A DNA stretch of 64,000 bases. Origin: Bacillota bacterium (GTDB lineage: Bacteria; Bacillota; Clostridia; Christensenellales; Borkfalkiaceae). Below the pieces are notes generated by a model. That model was given only the letters and a program-made list of their open reading frames with translations, searched no databases and was not told the DNA's origin. The position numbers and the translations under genes are program-made. The DNA lies in assembly GCA_019423125.1 (NCBI GenBank), contig JAHZBZ010000003.1:124001-188000 (forward strand), read 5' to 3'. Below, piece by piece: positions 25,062-36,541 of the stretch. Positions within the stretch are counted from its first letter, which is position 1. Every line of letters starts with the position of its first letter.

Positions 25062-25190
25062 CAAATGTTGTAAAATATCGGTAATGTGCCTTCGTGCAGG
25101 CATGCGGCGGGAGACCGCAGACAAAGCACGGACAAATCGACAATAATCGGAAACGCGCGCACGTTTGTGGGCGCGGAAGGGGATCTCTGT

Positions 25191-28073
<2,883 letters not shown>

Positions 28074-28085
28074 GTCTGCCGCCTG

Positions 28086-28111
28086 AAAAAAGCCCCGCCG
28101 CGGGCTTTTTT
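28086..28111 (+). terminator. Intrinsic terminator of secA
   Basis: AAAAAAGCCC (28086-28095) and GGGCTTTTTT (28102-28111) form a classic A-stem-T terminator. Confidence 0.9.
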
Positions 28112-28166
28112 CCTTTTTCCCGCCCAAAAAAAGCGGGGCGCGGGCGGCGCAAGGGCGGAGGAACTG

Positions 28167-28195
28167 TTGACAAATCTCTTTCCGCATAGTAAAAT
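28167..28195 (+). promoter_or_regulatory. Promoter of the PH-domain gene
   Basis: TTGACA (28167-28172), a 17-bp spacer and TAAAAT (28190-28195). Confidence 0.85.
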
Positions 28196-28223
28196 CAAAG
28201 CAGAAAAGAAATAGGAGGGGAAT

Positions 28224-28865
28224 ATGTACAGGCTGGACGAAAAGTTTTTCAACGTCGACGAAGAGGCGCGCCGCGGCGACCTCACCGCTCTTCTTTCGGA
28301 GGGCGAAAAGATCCTCTGGCGCGGCAAGCCCAAAAAGTCGGCGTACATACTCAACAGCGTCTTCCGCATGCTCCCGTTTGCGCTGATCTGGCTGCTCTTT
28401 GACGGCGGTTTCATCGCCATGCTCTGCATCGCGGGGCCCGAACTTCCGCTCGGAATCCGCATCGGACTGGTCGTCTTTTTTGCCTTTCACCTTCTGCCCG
28501 TATGGATGTGGATCACCAACATCGTCACCGCGAACAGACAGCACAAAAATCTCGAATATGCGTTCACGGACAGGCGCATCATCCTCAAATCGGGCATTGT
28601 CGGCATCGACTACAAGAACATCTTTTATGCGGACATCGTCTCCGTCAACCTCCGCGTGGGGCTGATCGACAGGCTCTGCAAGGTGGGGGACATCTACATC
28701 GTCAGCCGCGAGAACTCGTCTGTGCTGTACGACCTCTCCGAATGCTATTTCCTGCTCAAAAAACTGCAGGAGATCGTGCTCGACCTCAAGATGGACGCCT
28801 CCTTCCCCAACGACCTCCGCCCCGCGACCAACAAGGGCTTTTCCACCCGCTACACGAAGGAGTGA
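28224..28865 (+). CDS. PH-domain membrane protein (bPH2-type)
   Basis: A 213-residue protein: a soluble N-terminus with LSEGEKILWRGKPKKS (about 23-38), two TM helices (about 43-63 and 73-96) and a soluble beta domain starting YAFTDRRIILKSGIVG, the typical bacterial PH-like (DUF304/YdbS-type) repeat. These proteins sit in the membrane facing the cytoplasm; their role is unknown. TAGGAGGGG precedes the ATG. The 200 bp after it hold only a weak AGAGCC/GGCGCT hairpin near 28867. Confidence 0.8.
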   Translation: MYRLDEKFFNVDEEARRGDLTALLSEGEKILWRGKPKKSAYILNSVFRMLPFALIWLLFDGGFIAMLCIAGPELPLGIRIGLVVFFAFHLLPVWMWITNIVTANRQHKNLEYAFTDRRIILKSGIVGIDYKNIFYADIVSVNLRVGLIDRLCKVGDIYIVSRENSSVLYDLSECYFLLKKLQEIVLDLKMDASFPNDLRPATNKGFSTRYTKE

Positions 28866-29068
28866 AAGAGCCGCGCGGCGCTTTTCCGCCCGCGCAACGG
28901 CCGCGGTGCGCGGCAGAACGCATGCACGGGCGCGCAAGCGACCCGAAAAGATCTTTCGCCTGCGGCGGCGCGCATATGTGTGCGGGCACAGGCGAAAATT
29001 TTTTGCCGCTTTCCTTTAAACGGAGAAAAAACACACATAACAAAAGAAAAAGAGGACTCATCCTATCT

Positions 29069-30046
29069 ATGCTTGCACTTCAGATATTTCTTCTTCTGGC
29101 GGGGCTCGTTCTTCTCGTCAAGGGCGCCGACTGGTTCGTGGAGGGGAGCGCGGGGCTTGCGCGGCGTTGCCGCATCCCGACGCTCGTCATCGGCCTGACC
29201 GTGGTCGCGTTCGGCACGAGCGCGCCCGAGCTCGCCGTCTCCGTGACCTCCGCCATCCGCCATTCCACCGACATCGCCATCGGCAACGTCGTCGGGAGCA
29301 ACATCTCCAACATCCTGCTCATCCTCGGCGTCTCCGCGCTCATCTGCCCGCTTCCCGTGCAGAAGAGCTCTCTTTTGCTCGATTTTCCCGCCCTGCTCGC
29401 GGCGAGCGCGCTCCTGCTCTGTCTCGGATACTGGAACGGCGCGCTCAACTGGTGGGACGGCATCATCCTGCTCGCGGTGTTCGCGGCATACATGGCGCTT
29501 TTGCTCTCCTATTCCCTCCGCCGCCAGCGCGCGCAGCTCTCGGCGGGCGTGCCGCTGTCCGAAATGCAGGAGAAGGAAGAAGCGCCGCAGAAAAAGCTGT
29601 GGGTCCTGCTCCTGCTCCTCGCCGTCGGGCTCGCGATGGTCGTGGGCGGGGGAACGCTTCTCGTCAATTCCGCGGTGTGGCTCGCGGAGAAGGCGGGCGT
29701 CTCCGAGCGCATCGTCGGTCTCACCATCGTCGCGGTGGGCACTTCGCTGCCCGAGCTCGTGACCTCGGCGGTCGCCGCGGTCAAAAAGGAGACGGACATC
29801 GCCGTCGGAAACGTGCTCGGGAGCAACATCTTCAACGTGTTCATGGTCGCGGGGCTCTCTTCGCTCGTGTATCCGCTCGCCTTTACGTCGGGCAATCTGA
29901 TCGACGCGATCGTCGCCCTCGCCGCCGCACTGCTCCTGCTCGGGCTTGCGCTGCTGCCCGGGCACAGGATCCGTCGCTGGGGCGGCGGCGTATTGCTTGC
30001 CGGCTTCGCGGCATATTACGTCTATCTGTTCGCCTTCGCACTCTGA
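29069..30046 (+). CDS. CaCA-family sodium/calcium antiporter (YrbG-like)
   Basis: The 325-residue protein has 10 hydrophobic helices and the two inverted alpha-repeats that line the ion path: FGTSAPELAVS with GNVVGSNISN in the first half, and VGTSLPELVTS with GNVLGSNIFN in the second. This is diagnostic of bacterial Ca2+(K+)/Na+ or H+ exchangers. The acidic loop (residues about 155-175) between the halves is short. AGAGGA sits 12 bases before ATG 29069; a longer frame from 28502 is not credible because it covers the PH-domain gene. Confidence 0.9.
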   Translation: MLALQIFLLLAGLVLLVKGADWFVEGSAGLARRCRIPTLVIGLTVVAFGTSAPELAVSVTSAIRHSTDIAIGNVVGSNISNILLILGVSALICPLPVQKSSLLLDFPALLAASALLLCLGYWNGALNWWDGIILLAVFAAYMALLLSYSLRRQRAQLSAGVPLSEMQEKEEAPQKKLWVLLLLLAVGLAMVVGGGTLLVNSAVWLAEKAGVSERIVGLTIVAVGTSLPELVTSAVAAVKKETDIAVGNVLGSNIFNVFMVAGLSSLVYPLAFTSGNLIDAIVALAAALLLLGLALLPGHRIRRWGGGVLLAGFAAYYVYLFAFAL

Positions 30047-30051
30047 TTTTT

Positions 30052-30072
30052 CCCGCGCGGAAGGGGCGCGGG
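30052..30072 (+). terminator. Weak terminator-like hairpin
   Basis: CCCGCGC (30052-30058) pairs with GCGCGGG (30066-30072) around a 7-base loop and is followed by CGTTGTTT. It lies just before the prfB promoter. Confidence 0.5.
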
Positions 30073-30082
30073 GCGTTGTTTC

Positions 30083-30112
30083 TTGACAAAACCGATGCGG
30101 TTATGCTATAAT
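30083..30112 (+). promoter_or_regulatory. Promoter of prfB
   Basis: TTGACA (30083-30088), an 18-bp spacer ending in TGC and TATAAT (30107-30112), so it also has an extended -10 element. A small CCCGC/GCGGG hairpin follows in the leader (about 30136-30149). Confidence 0.9.
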
Positions 30113-30163
30113 CTGGAAAAATGCGAATGTGATTTCCCGCACGGGCGGGACAATGAGGTGATT

Positions 30164-31261
30164 ATGTTTAAAGCGGACGATTACAGGCTTCGCGCAAAGG
30201 CGCTCTCCGACACGCTTGCGGAGACCAAAGAGGCGCTGGACATCGACATACTGAATGAAAAACTCCTCGCATTAAAGGCGGAGCAGGAAAAACCCGAGGT
30301 CTGGCAGGACCTCGAAAAGTCCACAAAGCTCGGCAGGGAGATCGCGTCCGTCGAGGGCAAGGTCAACGCCTATGAAAAGGGCAGAAAGGCGCTCGAAGAG
30401 GTCAATTCCGTCATCGATCTGATCGAGGAGACGGAAGAGGAGGAGCTCATCCCGGAGCTCGATTCCCTTCTGGCGACGGCGGAGGCAGACCTCGAAGACA
30501 TGCGCATCCGCACCCTTCTGCGCGGAAAATACGACGGGTTCAACGCCCTTCTGACCCTGCATTCGGGCGCGGGCGGCACCGAGAGCTGCGACTGGGTGAG
30601 CATGCTCTACCGCATGTACACCCGCTATGCAGAGCGCAACGGGTTCAAGGTGACCGAGCTCGACCGCCTGGACGGCGACGAGGCGGGCATCAAGAGCGTC
30701 GATTTCAAGATCGAAGGGGAAAACGCCTACGGCTATCTGAAAGCGGAGAAGGGGGTACACCGCCTTGTCCGCATCTCGCCCTTCGACGCGAACAAGCGCC
30801 GCCATACCTCCTTTGCATCCCTCGAGGTCATGCCCGAGATCGAGGACGACGGCGACGTCGAGATCCGAAGCGAAGATCTCAAAGTGACCACCTTCCGCTC
30901 CTCGGGCGCGGGCGGCCAGCACATCAACAAGACGGAATCCGCCATCCGCATCCAGCACATCCCGACGGGCATCGTCGTCTCTTGTCAGAACGAGCGCTCG
31001 CAGATCCAGAACCGCGAGATGGCGATGAAGATGCTGCGCTCCAAGCTCATCGAACTGCGCGAGAGCGAGCGCCTCGCCAATGAACAGAGCATCAAGGGCG
31101 AGATCAAGAAGATCGAGTGGGGAAGTCAGATCCGAAGCTACGTCTTCTGCCCGTACACCCTCGTAAAGGACCATCGCACGGGCTGTGAGACGGGCAACAT
31201 CCAGGCGGTGATGGACGGCGACATCCAGCCCTTCATCATCGATTACCTCAAAAAGAGCTGA
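30164..31261 (+). CDS. prfB: Peptide chain release factor 2, no programmed frameshift
   Basis: RF2 ends translation at UGA and UAA. The 365-residue product has the codon-reading tripeptide SPF (205-207) within VRISPFDANKRRHTSF and the catalytic GGQ (250-252) in SSGAGGQHINKTESA. Many bacteria control prfB by a +1 frameshift at an internal UGA near codon 25; here the equivalent segment (EALDIDILNEK, about 23-33) is read straight through, so that autoregulation is absent. The start is ATG 30164, 6 bases after TGAGGTG. An unknown membrane protein gene follows after 2 bp. Confidence 0.95.
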   Translation: MFKADDYRLRAKALSDTLAETKEALDIDILNEKLLALKAEQEKPEVWQDLEKSTKLGREIASVEGKVNAYEKGRKALEEVNSVIDLIEETEEEELIPELDSLLATAEADLEDMRIRTLLRGKYDGFNALLTLHSGAGGTESCDWVSMLYRMYTRYAERNGFKVTELDRLDGDEAGIKSVDFKIEGENAYGYLKAEKGVHRLVRISPFDANKRRHTSFASLEVMPEIEDDGDVEIRSEDLKVTTFRSSGAGGQHINKTESAIRIQHIPTGIVVSCQNERSQIQNREMAMKMLRSKLIELRESERLANEQSIKGEIKKIEWGSQIRSYVFCPYTLVKDHRTGCETGNIQAVMDGDIQPFIIDYLKKS

Positions 31262-31263
31262 AC

Positions 31264-31887
31264 ATGAAGGGTTACCGCTACTTCCGCCGCGCGGGCAACG
31301 CGGCGCTCTTTTTCATCCTCGGCGGCATCTTCGTCGCGCTGGGCATCCTCTCCTTTTTCTGGCTGACCCTGCCCTTTGCGGTGTTCTCGCTGGTGTTCGG
31401 CGTCCTTCTCGCCGTATTGCCGCAGTTTGTCGTCTTTTCGCGCTATTCCCTGCGCGGCGGACGCCTGCGCTTTTGTTCGTACGGCATCCCGCGCAGCATT
31501 CCGCTCGAGCGCGTCGGCGCCGTCGTGATCTGCGTGGACGAAGAATACAGGCAGTGGAAGGGGTATTTTCCCGTCACCGTCCGCATCTCCGCGGGCGAGA
31601 TCGAGGTCCCTTCCGTCTCCTTCCTGCGCTCCGCGGCCGAGGACGAGCTCGACCTGTGCGACACGCGCACAGCGGTGCGCAATTGTTTTTTTAAGGAATT
31701 TATCACCGACGGCGCGCTCGATCCCGATCTTCTTCCCGCGCTCGCGCAGGCGTATGCGGGGAAAGTCTACGTCTCGGAATACGTGTACGAGCTGTACAAG
31801 CCCGCCTTCGAAGGGCTGTTCGGCGAGCGGCTGACCGTCTACACGCGCATCCCGAAAGCCGCGGAAAAATACCGCGGGCAAAAGTGA
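31264..31887 (+). CDS. Membrane protein of unknown function, 207 aa
   Basis: Two adjacent hydrophobic helices (about 13-35 and 38-60) are followed by a soluble domain that begins YSLRGGRLRFCSYGIPRSIPLERVGAVVI. This opening resembles bacterial PH-like domains, where a beta strand follows R-G-x-L. No catalytic motif is visible. The start lies 2 bases after prfB's stop, so the two are cotranscribed and probably coupled. I do not recognise a named family. Confidence 0.7.
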   Translation: MKGYRYFRRAGNAALFFILGGIFVALGILSFFWLTLPFAVFSLVFGVLLAVLPQFVVFSRYSLRGGRLRFCSYGIPRSIPLERVGAVVICVDEEYRQWKGYFPVTVRISAGEIEVPSVSFLRSAAEDELDLCDTRTAVRNCFFKEFITDGALDPDLLPALAQAYAGKVYVSEYVYELYKPAFEGLFGERLTVYTRIPKAAEKYRGQK

Positions 31888-31949
31888 GGGGAGACCCTCC
31901 TTTTTTTGTCATCTGTTTGTCATTGCCCCGATGGGGCGGGAGGTCATCC

Positions 31950-33005
31950 ATGGATTATGCGGCGAAATTTTCCCGCATCGGGAAAAAAACAGAACCCGTC
32001 ATCCTCGGCATCGAGAGCTCGTGCGACGAGACGGCGGCGGCGCTCGTGCGCGGGCGTGAGCTCCTGTCCGACGTCATTCTCTCTTCCGCCGCCGAGCAGA
32101 GCAAATACGGCGGGGTGGTGCCCGAGATCGCCTCGCGCATGCACACGGACGCGATCGGCACCGCTGTCGAGCGCGCGGTGCGGGAGGCGGGCGTGGACAA
32201 GTCGCAGATCGACGCCGTCGCCGTGACGTACGGCGCGGGGCTTCTGGGCGCGCTGCTCGTCGGGCTCTCGTTTGCAAAGGCGTACGCCTATGCGCTGGAC
32301 GTGCCGCTGATCGCGGTCAATCACATCCGCGGGCACATGGCGGCGGCGTATCTCGCCGACAAGACGCTCGAACCGCCCTTCGTCACCTTGCTCGCGAGCG
32401 GCGGACACACCGCCATTCTTCTTACGAAGAGCTATACCGACTTCAGCATCCTCGGCTCCACCCGCGACGACGCGGCGGGCGAGGCGTTCGACAAGGCGGC
32501 GCGCGTGCTCGGACTGCCCTATCCGGGCGGGCCGCACGTCGAAAAACTCGCGCGGGAGGGGAAAAACTGCATCGCCTTTCCCAAGATGTTCTCGGGGGGC
32601 GGCTATGATTTTTCGTACAGCGGGCTCAAGACCGCGGTGATCAACTACTGCCACAACCGCGAGCAGAAGGGGGAGCCGTATTCGCGCGCGGACGTCGCGG
32701 CGTCCTTTCAGAGCGCCGCGTGCGACGTGCTCGCCGAGCGCGCGGTGCGCGCCGCGCTCGAGCACGGTGTGGGCACCGTCGCCGCGGGCGGCGGCGTGAT
32801 CGCCAACGGCTATATGCGCGAAAAGCTCCAAAAACTGTGCAAAGAGGCGGGGCTTCGCCTCGTTCTCCCCGAGCGGCGTTACTGCACGGACAACGCCGCC
32901 ATGATCGCGGCGGAGGGGCTCATCCGCTATATGGCGGGGGACTTTTCCGACCTGTCCGTCAACGCCTGCGCGCACATCCCGCTCGGCAAAAAGGGAAAAC
33001 AGTGA
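31950..33005 (+). CDS. tsaD: tRNA N6-threonylcarbamoyladenosine transferase TsaD
   Basis: TsaD attaches threonylcarbamoyl to A37 of ANN-decoding tRNAs. The 351-residue product shows ILGIESSCDETAAALV near 18-33, the metal-binding HIRGH (His125, His129), LLASGGHTAIL and FDKAARVLGLPYPGGP. It normally works with TsaB, TsaC and TsaE, none of which is in this window. The start is ATG 31950 after GGGAGGTC; an upstream in-frame start at 31884 is less plausible. A terminator hairpin lies 25 bp after the stop. Confidence 0.95.
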   Translation: MDYAAKFSRIGKKTEPVILGIESSCDETAAALVRGRELLSDVILSSAAEQSKYGGVVPEIASRMHTDAIGTAVERAVREAGVDKSQIDAVAVTYGAGLLGALLVGLSFAKAYAYALDVPLIAVNHIRGHMAAAYLADKTLEPPFVTLLASGGHTAILLTKSYTDFSILGSTRDDAAGEAFDKAARVLGLPYPGGPHVEKLAREGKNCIAFPKMFSGGGYDFSYSGLKTAVINYCHNREQKGEPYSRADVAASFQSAACDVLAERAVRAALEHGVGTVAAGGGVIANGYMREKLQKLCKEAGLRLVLPERRYCTDNAAMIAAEGLIRYMAGDFSDLSVNACAHIPLGKKGKQ

Positions 33006-33029
33006 ATAAAACGCGCCCGATCGGGCAAT

Positions 33030-33062
33030 AACGCTTCCGGAATATCCGGAGGCGTTTTTTTT
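33030..33062 (+). terminator. Intrinsic terminator whose 3' arm carries the next gene's Shine-Dalgarno
   Basis: AACGC-TTCCGGA pairs with TCCGGA-GGCGTT (33030-33056), followed by a run of eight Ts (33055-33062). The GGAGG at 33048-33052 in the 3' arm is 10 bases before ATG 33063, so the same bases end tsaD transcription and, on readthrough RNA, could serve or hide the ribosome binding site. Confidence 0.85.
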
Positions 33063-33503
33063 ATGCGATCGGCTTTACGCGCTTTCGCCGCGGTGCTCGC
33101 GGCGCTCTTTTTGCTCGCGCTCCTCGCGCTGCCGCAGCTTTTGCAGCGCACCCTGCTCTTTGAAGGGGGGGAGCGGTACGAATTTTATTCCGGCCGCCTG
33201 GGAAGCGACGCCCGCATCACGGGCGCGTCCGCGGAGGATGCGGCGCGCGTGCGGTTTTTCCTCCCGAACGTGACGGGGGAGAGCGCGCGGTATGCGGACG
33301 CGGAGGACGCGTTTGCGCAGGCGGAGCGCTACGGCGCAGAACTCCTCTTCACGGAATACTGCGCGGACGTCGTCAATTATTACTATTACAGCGCCCGCCT
33401 GGGCGGCGGCGTGGAGGTCTGCGGCAGAACGGTCAACCTGCACGTCGCCCTGCGCGGCGGCGCCGCCTGCGTCGGAAGCCCGCTGATTTTCGGCGGATAC
33501 TGA
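33063..33503 (+). CDS. Small membrane-anchored protein of unknown function, 146 aa
   Basis: A single N-terminal hydrophobic helix (about 7-27) is followed by an extracytoplasmic domain with an unusual VVNYYYYSARLGGGVEVCG run and a conserved-looking end (VNLHVALRGG then GSPLIFGGY). I associate this C-terminal pattern with clostridial conserved hypothetical proteins but cannot name a function. The ATG lies in the terminator's T-run; its only ribosome binding site is the GGAGG inside the hairpin. Confidence 0.7.
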   Translation: MRSALRAFAAVLAALFLLALLALPQLLQRTLLFEGGERYEFYSGRLGSDARITGASAEDAARVRFFLPNVTGESARYADAEDAFAQAERYGAELLFTEYCADVVNYYYYSARLGGGVEVCGRTVNLHVALRGGAACVGSPLIFGGY

Positions 33504-33578
33504 AAAATTTTTTCCGTCCGTGTATAAAAATCGGCGGGCGGGCAACAATCAAAGCAACAAATCTTTCGGAGGATGATT

Positions 33579-34226
33579 ATGAAAGAAACAAAGCACGCCG
33601 TGCCCGCGGAGGGTGCGGCAAGAAAGAGACTCTATTACATTCTGATCGCTGCCTGCGCGCTCGTTCTCGCGACGGCGGTCACGCTGACGGCGGTTTTCCT
33701 GACGCGCGGCGATTCCTCGCAGCTGGAAAACCCGGGCATCGACAATGAAGATCCCGACGACGATCCCGACGACGATCCCGATGAGCCGGACGAACCCAGC
33801 GGCACCGAGCTCGTGTTCGCGCTGCCCGTCGAGGGGACGGTTTCGACGGGTTACACCTTCTGGTATAACTCCACGCTCAACCGCTACTGCCTGCACACGG
33901 GCATCGACTTCAACGCCGAGGCGGGCACTGAAGTGTGCGCCGCGGCGGCGGGCACGGTCGTCGAGATCAGCGACACGCTGCTCGAGGGCGGAAAAGTTGT
34001 CATCGACCACGGCAACGGCCTGACCAGCGAGTATGCGTCGGTGGACGTCGCCTCCTCGCTGAAAGAGGGCGACACCGTCGCGAAAGGGGACGTGATCGGT
34101 TCCGTCTCCGCGTCCGCGGACGTGATGGGCAACGAGTACGACGTCGGCTCGCATCTGCACTTTGCGATGTACGAGGAAGGCGCGAGCGTGGATCCTTCCG
34201 CCTATCTCGACATGGACGAGAAATAA
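33579..34226 (+). CDS. Membrane-anchored M23 (LytM) peptidase, SpoIIQ-like
   Basis: A 215-residue protein: TM anchor (about 18-42), an acidic linker of DDDP/DEP repeats (about 56-75), then an M23 domain. All zinc ligands of active M23 enzymes are present: His106 and Asp110 in HTGID, and His194 in HLH (192-194), plus His144 in DHGNG. SpoIIQ of Bacillus lacks one ligand, whereas this copy looks catalytically intact. It may cut peptidoglycan crosslinks, or act like clostridial SpoIIQ in engulfment, which is inference. I chose ATG 33579 because GGAGG then lies 6 bases upstream; ATG 33573 is too close. Confidence 0.85.
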   Translation: MKETKHAVPAEGAARKRLYYILIAACALVLATAVTLTAVFLTRGDSSQLENPGIDNEDPDDDPDDDPDEPDEPSGTELVFALPVEGTVSTGYTFWYNSTLNRYCLHTGIDFNAEAGTEVCAAAAGTVVEISDTLLEGGKVVIDHGNGLTSEYASVDVASSLKEGDTVAKGDVIGSVSASADVMGNEYDVGSHLHFAMYEEGASVDPSAYLDMDEK

Positions 34227-34279
34227 GGCGTGACCCCGCGGGGGGAACGCTCTCCCTTTCGAAAGGGCAGACGTGCGAA

Positions 34280-34313
34280 GGCGCGGCGCAAAGTTTTGCG
34301 CCGCGCCTCTTTT
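34280..34313 (+). terminator. Intrinsic terminator
   Basis: GGCGCGGCGCAAA (34280-34292) pairs perfectly with TTTGCGCCGCGCC (34295-34307), followed by TCTTTT. Confidence 0.9.
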
Positions 34314-34326
34314 GTGCGAAAAAAAC

Positions 34327-34355
34327 TTGTATAATGCCCGCAAATATGCTAAAAT
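34327..34355 (+). promoter_or_regulatory. Promoter of radC
   Basis: TTGTAT (34327-34332), a 17-bp spacer ending TGC and TAAAAT (34350-34355). The extended -10 TGC helps a weaker -35. Confidence 0.75.
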
Positions 34356-34400
34356 AAAGGGGAAAAACCGCCCGCAGGGGCGGGGAAGAGGGCGGAAAGG

Positions 34401-35081
34401 ATGCACGAAGGACACAGAGAACGAATGCGGGAGCGGCTGTTCGCACACGGCGGGTCGCTGACCGATCACGAACTCCTCGAAATAGCGCTCTTCGGCTGTA
34501 TCGGCCGAAAGAACACCAATCCGCTCGCTCACGACCTGCTCGAGAGCTTCGGCACGCTCAAGGGCGTGTTCAGCGCTTCGCCGCAACTGCTCTGCACCGT
34601 CGCGGGCGTCGGCCCGCAGACGGCGGAATACCTGCACATGATCGGGCTCATCATGCACCGCATCCGCGAGAGCGAGTCCGCCTTCGTGCGCATGTACAAC
34701 TACGCCGAGGCGACGGAATACATACGCGGCCGCTATGCGGGCTGTGCCGCCGAAAAGACGGAGATCTACCTCATCGACGAGCGCGGCATGCTGCTCTGCT
34801 GCAAGTCGTTCACCGAAATGCGGCGCGGTGTCGTGTTCATCGACCTGAAGGAACTCTCCTTCATTCTCTCCGAGGTCAAACCCGCAAACCTCATCCTCTC
34901 GCACAACCATCCGAGCGGCAATCCGAGCCCGTCGGACAGCGACGACGCGACGCTCGCCGAAGTCGTGCGCGCCTGCCGCGTGCACGGCGTCTCCGTCTGC
35001 GACAGCGTCATCTGCGCGGACGGGAAGATCTTCAGCTATTATTACGCCAACCGCCTCGCGCGGCTGGGTCTTGACAAATAA
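34401..35081 (+). CDS. radC: RadC-family JAB-domain protein
   Basis: The 226-residue product has an N-terminal helix-hairpin-helix part (about 18-90, with VAGVGPQTAEYL) and a C-terminal JAMM metalloprotease-like domain with HxHx7SxxD: His168, His170, Ser178 and Asp181 in LSHNHPSGNPSPSDSD. Despite the name, a direct DNA repair role for RadC is not established. GCGGAAAGG precedes the ATG. gltX follows 20 bp later. Confidence 0.9.
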   Translation: MHEGHRERMRERLFAHGGSLTDHELLEIALFGCIGRKNTNPLAHDLLESFGTLKGVFSASPQLLCTVAGVGPQTAEYLHMIGLIMHRIRESESAFVRMYNYAEATEYIRGRYAGCAAEKTEIYLIDERGMLLCCKSFTEMRRGVVFIDLKELSFILSEVKPANLILSHNHPSGNPSPSDSDDATLAEVVRACRVHGVSVCDSVICADGKIFSYYYANRLARLGLDK

Positions 35082-35101
35082 TTCAAAGAAGGGTATCGCA
35101 A

Positions 35102-36541
35102 ATGAAAGAAGTCAGAACGAGATTCGCCCCCAGCCCCACGGGGTACATGCACATCGGCAACCTGCGCACCGCGCTCTACGGCTATCTCTACGCCAGGCGC
35201 GAGGGCGGGAAATTCATCCTGCGCCTTGAAGACACGGACAGCAAGCGCTACGTGGACGGCGCCGTGCAGATCATCTACGACACACTGAAAGACGCGGGCA
35301 TCTTCTACGACGAAGGCCCCGACGTCGGCGGGGATTACGGCCCCTACGTGCAGAGCGAGCGCGCGGCGATCTATAAGGAATACGCCGAAAAACTGGTCGA
35401 ACTGGGCGGCGCGTATTACTGCTTCTGCGACAAGGAGCGCATCGATTCGCTCAAAGACGAGAACGGGGTCGGCAGGTACGACAAGCATTGCCTGCACCTG
35501 AGCCGCGAGGAGGTCAAAGAAAAGCTCGCGGCGGGCGTTCCCTACGTCATCCGCCAGAACGTCCCGCTCGAGGGGAGCGGCAGCTACGAGGACCTCGTCT
35601 ACGGCACCGTCACCGTCGATTTCAAGGACATCGAGGACGGCATCCTGCTCAAGAGCGACGGCATGCCCACCTATAACTTTGCAAACGTCGTGGACGACCA
35701 CCTGATGGGCATCACACACGTCATCCGCGGGAGCGAGTACCTCTCGTCCACGCCCAAATACAACCTGATGTACGACGCGTTCGGCTGGGAGCGCCCGACC
35801 TATATCCACCTCCCGCCCATCATGAAGAACGCGCACGAGAAGCTGTCCAAGCGCAACGGCGACGCGAGCTACCAGGATCTCGTCGAAAAGGGGTACGTCA
35901 AAGAGGCGATCATCAACTACATCGCCCTGCTCGGCTGGAGCCCCAAGAGCAACGTGGAAAAGATGTCCCTGCGCGAGCTGGAAGAGCACTTCTCCCTCTC
36001 GGGGCTGAACAAGTCTCCCGCCATCTTCGACGAGCTCAAACTGCGCTGGCTGTCCGGCGAGTACATCAAGGAGATGGACTTCGAGACATACCGCGCCCTC
36101 GCGCTGCCCTTCCTCAAAAAGAGCAAGGCGTACGGAAAATACGACGAGGAAAAACTTCTGCGCATGGTCAAGACGCGCGTGGACATCTTCGGCGACATCC
36201 CCGCAAAGCTGGACTTCCTCGAAGAATACGGCGCGATCGACCCCGCGCTCTACTTCAACAAAAAGATGAAATCGGACGCGGAGATCGCAAAGCGCGTTCT
36301 CCCCGCCGCAAAAGAGACGCTCGCGGGCGTGCAGAACTTTGAAAACGCCGCGCTGTACGAGGCGCTGTGCGCGCTCGCCGCGCAGCTCGGCATGAAGAAC
36401 GGGCAGGTGCTCTGGTGCGTCCGCATCGCGCTGACCGCGCGCGAGAACACGCCGGGCGGCGCCAGCGAGATGGCGGAACTGCTCGGCAAAGAGCGCTGTC
36501 TTTCCCGCCTCACCGCGGCGATCGAAGCGCTCGGGGCATGA
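35102..36541 (+). CDS. gltX: Glutamate--tRNA ligase
   Basis: The 479-residue class I synthetase charges tRNA-Glu (and in many Clostridia tRNA-Gln for later amidation). The HIGH motif reads HIGN in SPTGYMHIGNLRTALYG (about 10-27), and the KMSKS loop reads KLSKRNGD near 245. The C-terminal anticodon-binding domain with LRWLSGEYIKEM is complete. AGAAGGGTATCG lies before the ATG. The stop overlaps the histidine kinase start (ATGA), an unexpected pairing that makes kinase expression depend on gltX. Confidence 0.95.
   Translation: MKEVRTRFAPSPTGYMHIGNLRTALYGYLYARREGGKFILRLEDTDSKRYVDGAVQIIYDTLKDAGIFYDEGPDVGGDYGPYVQSERAAIYKEYAEKLVELGGAYYCFCDKERIDSLKDENGVGRYDKHCLHLSREEVKEKLAAGVPYVIRQNVPLEGSGSYEDLVYGTVTVDFKDIEDGILLKSDGMPTYNFANVVDDHLMGITHVIRGSEYLSSTPKYNLMYDAFGWERPTYIHLPPIMKNAHEKLSKRNGDASYQDLVEKGYVKEAIINYIALLGWSPKSNVEKMSLRELEEHFSLSGLNKSPAIFDELKLRWLSGEYIKEMDFETYRALALPFLKKSKAYGKYDEEKLLRMVKTRVDIFGDIPAKLDFLEEYGAIDPALYFNKKMKSDAEIAKRVLPAAKETLAGVQNFENAALYEALCALAAQLGMKNGQVLWCVRIALTARENTPGGASEMAELLGKERCLSRLTAAIEALGA

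Noticed and set aside
28866..29068. Gene or RNA between the PH-domain and antiporter genes
   Set aside because: Only a weak hairpin near 28867; frames there lack start signals.
30083..30163. Extended prfB start at 30083
   Set aside because: It begins inside the promoter -35; ATG 30164 has a ribosome binding site and fits the family.
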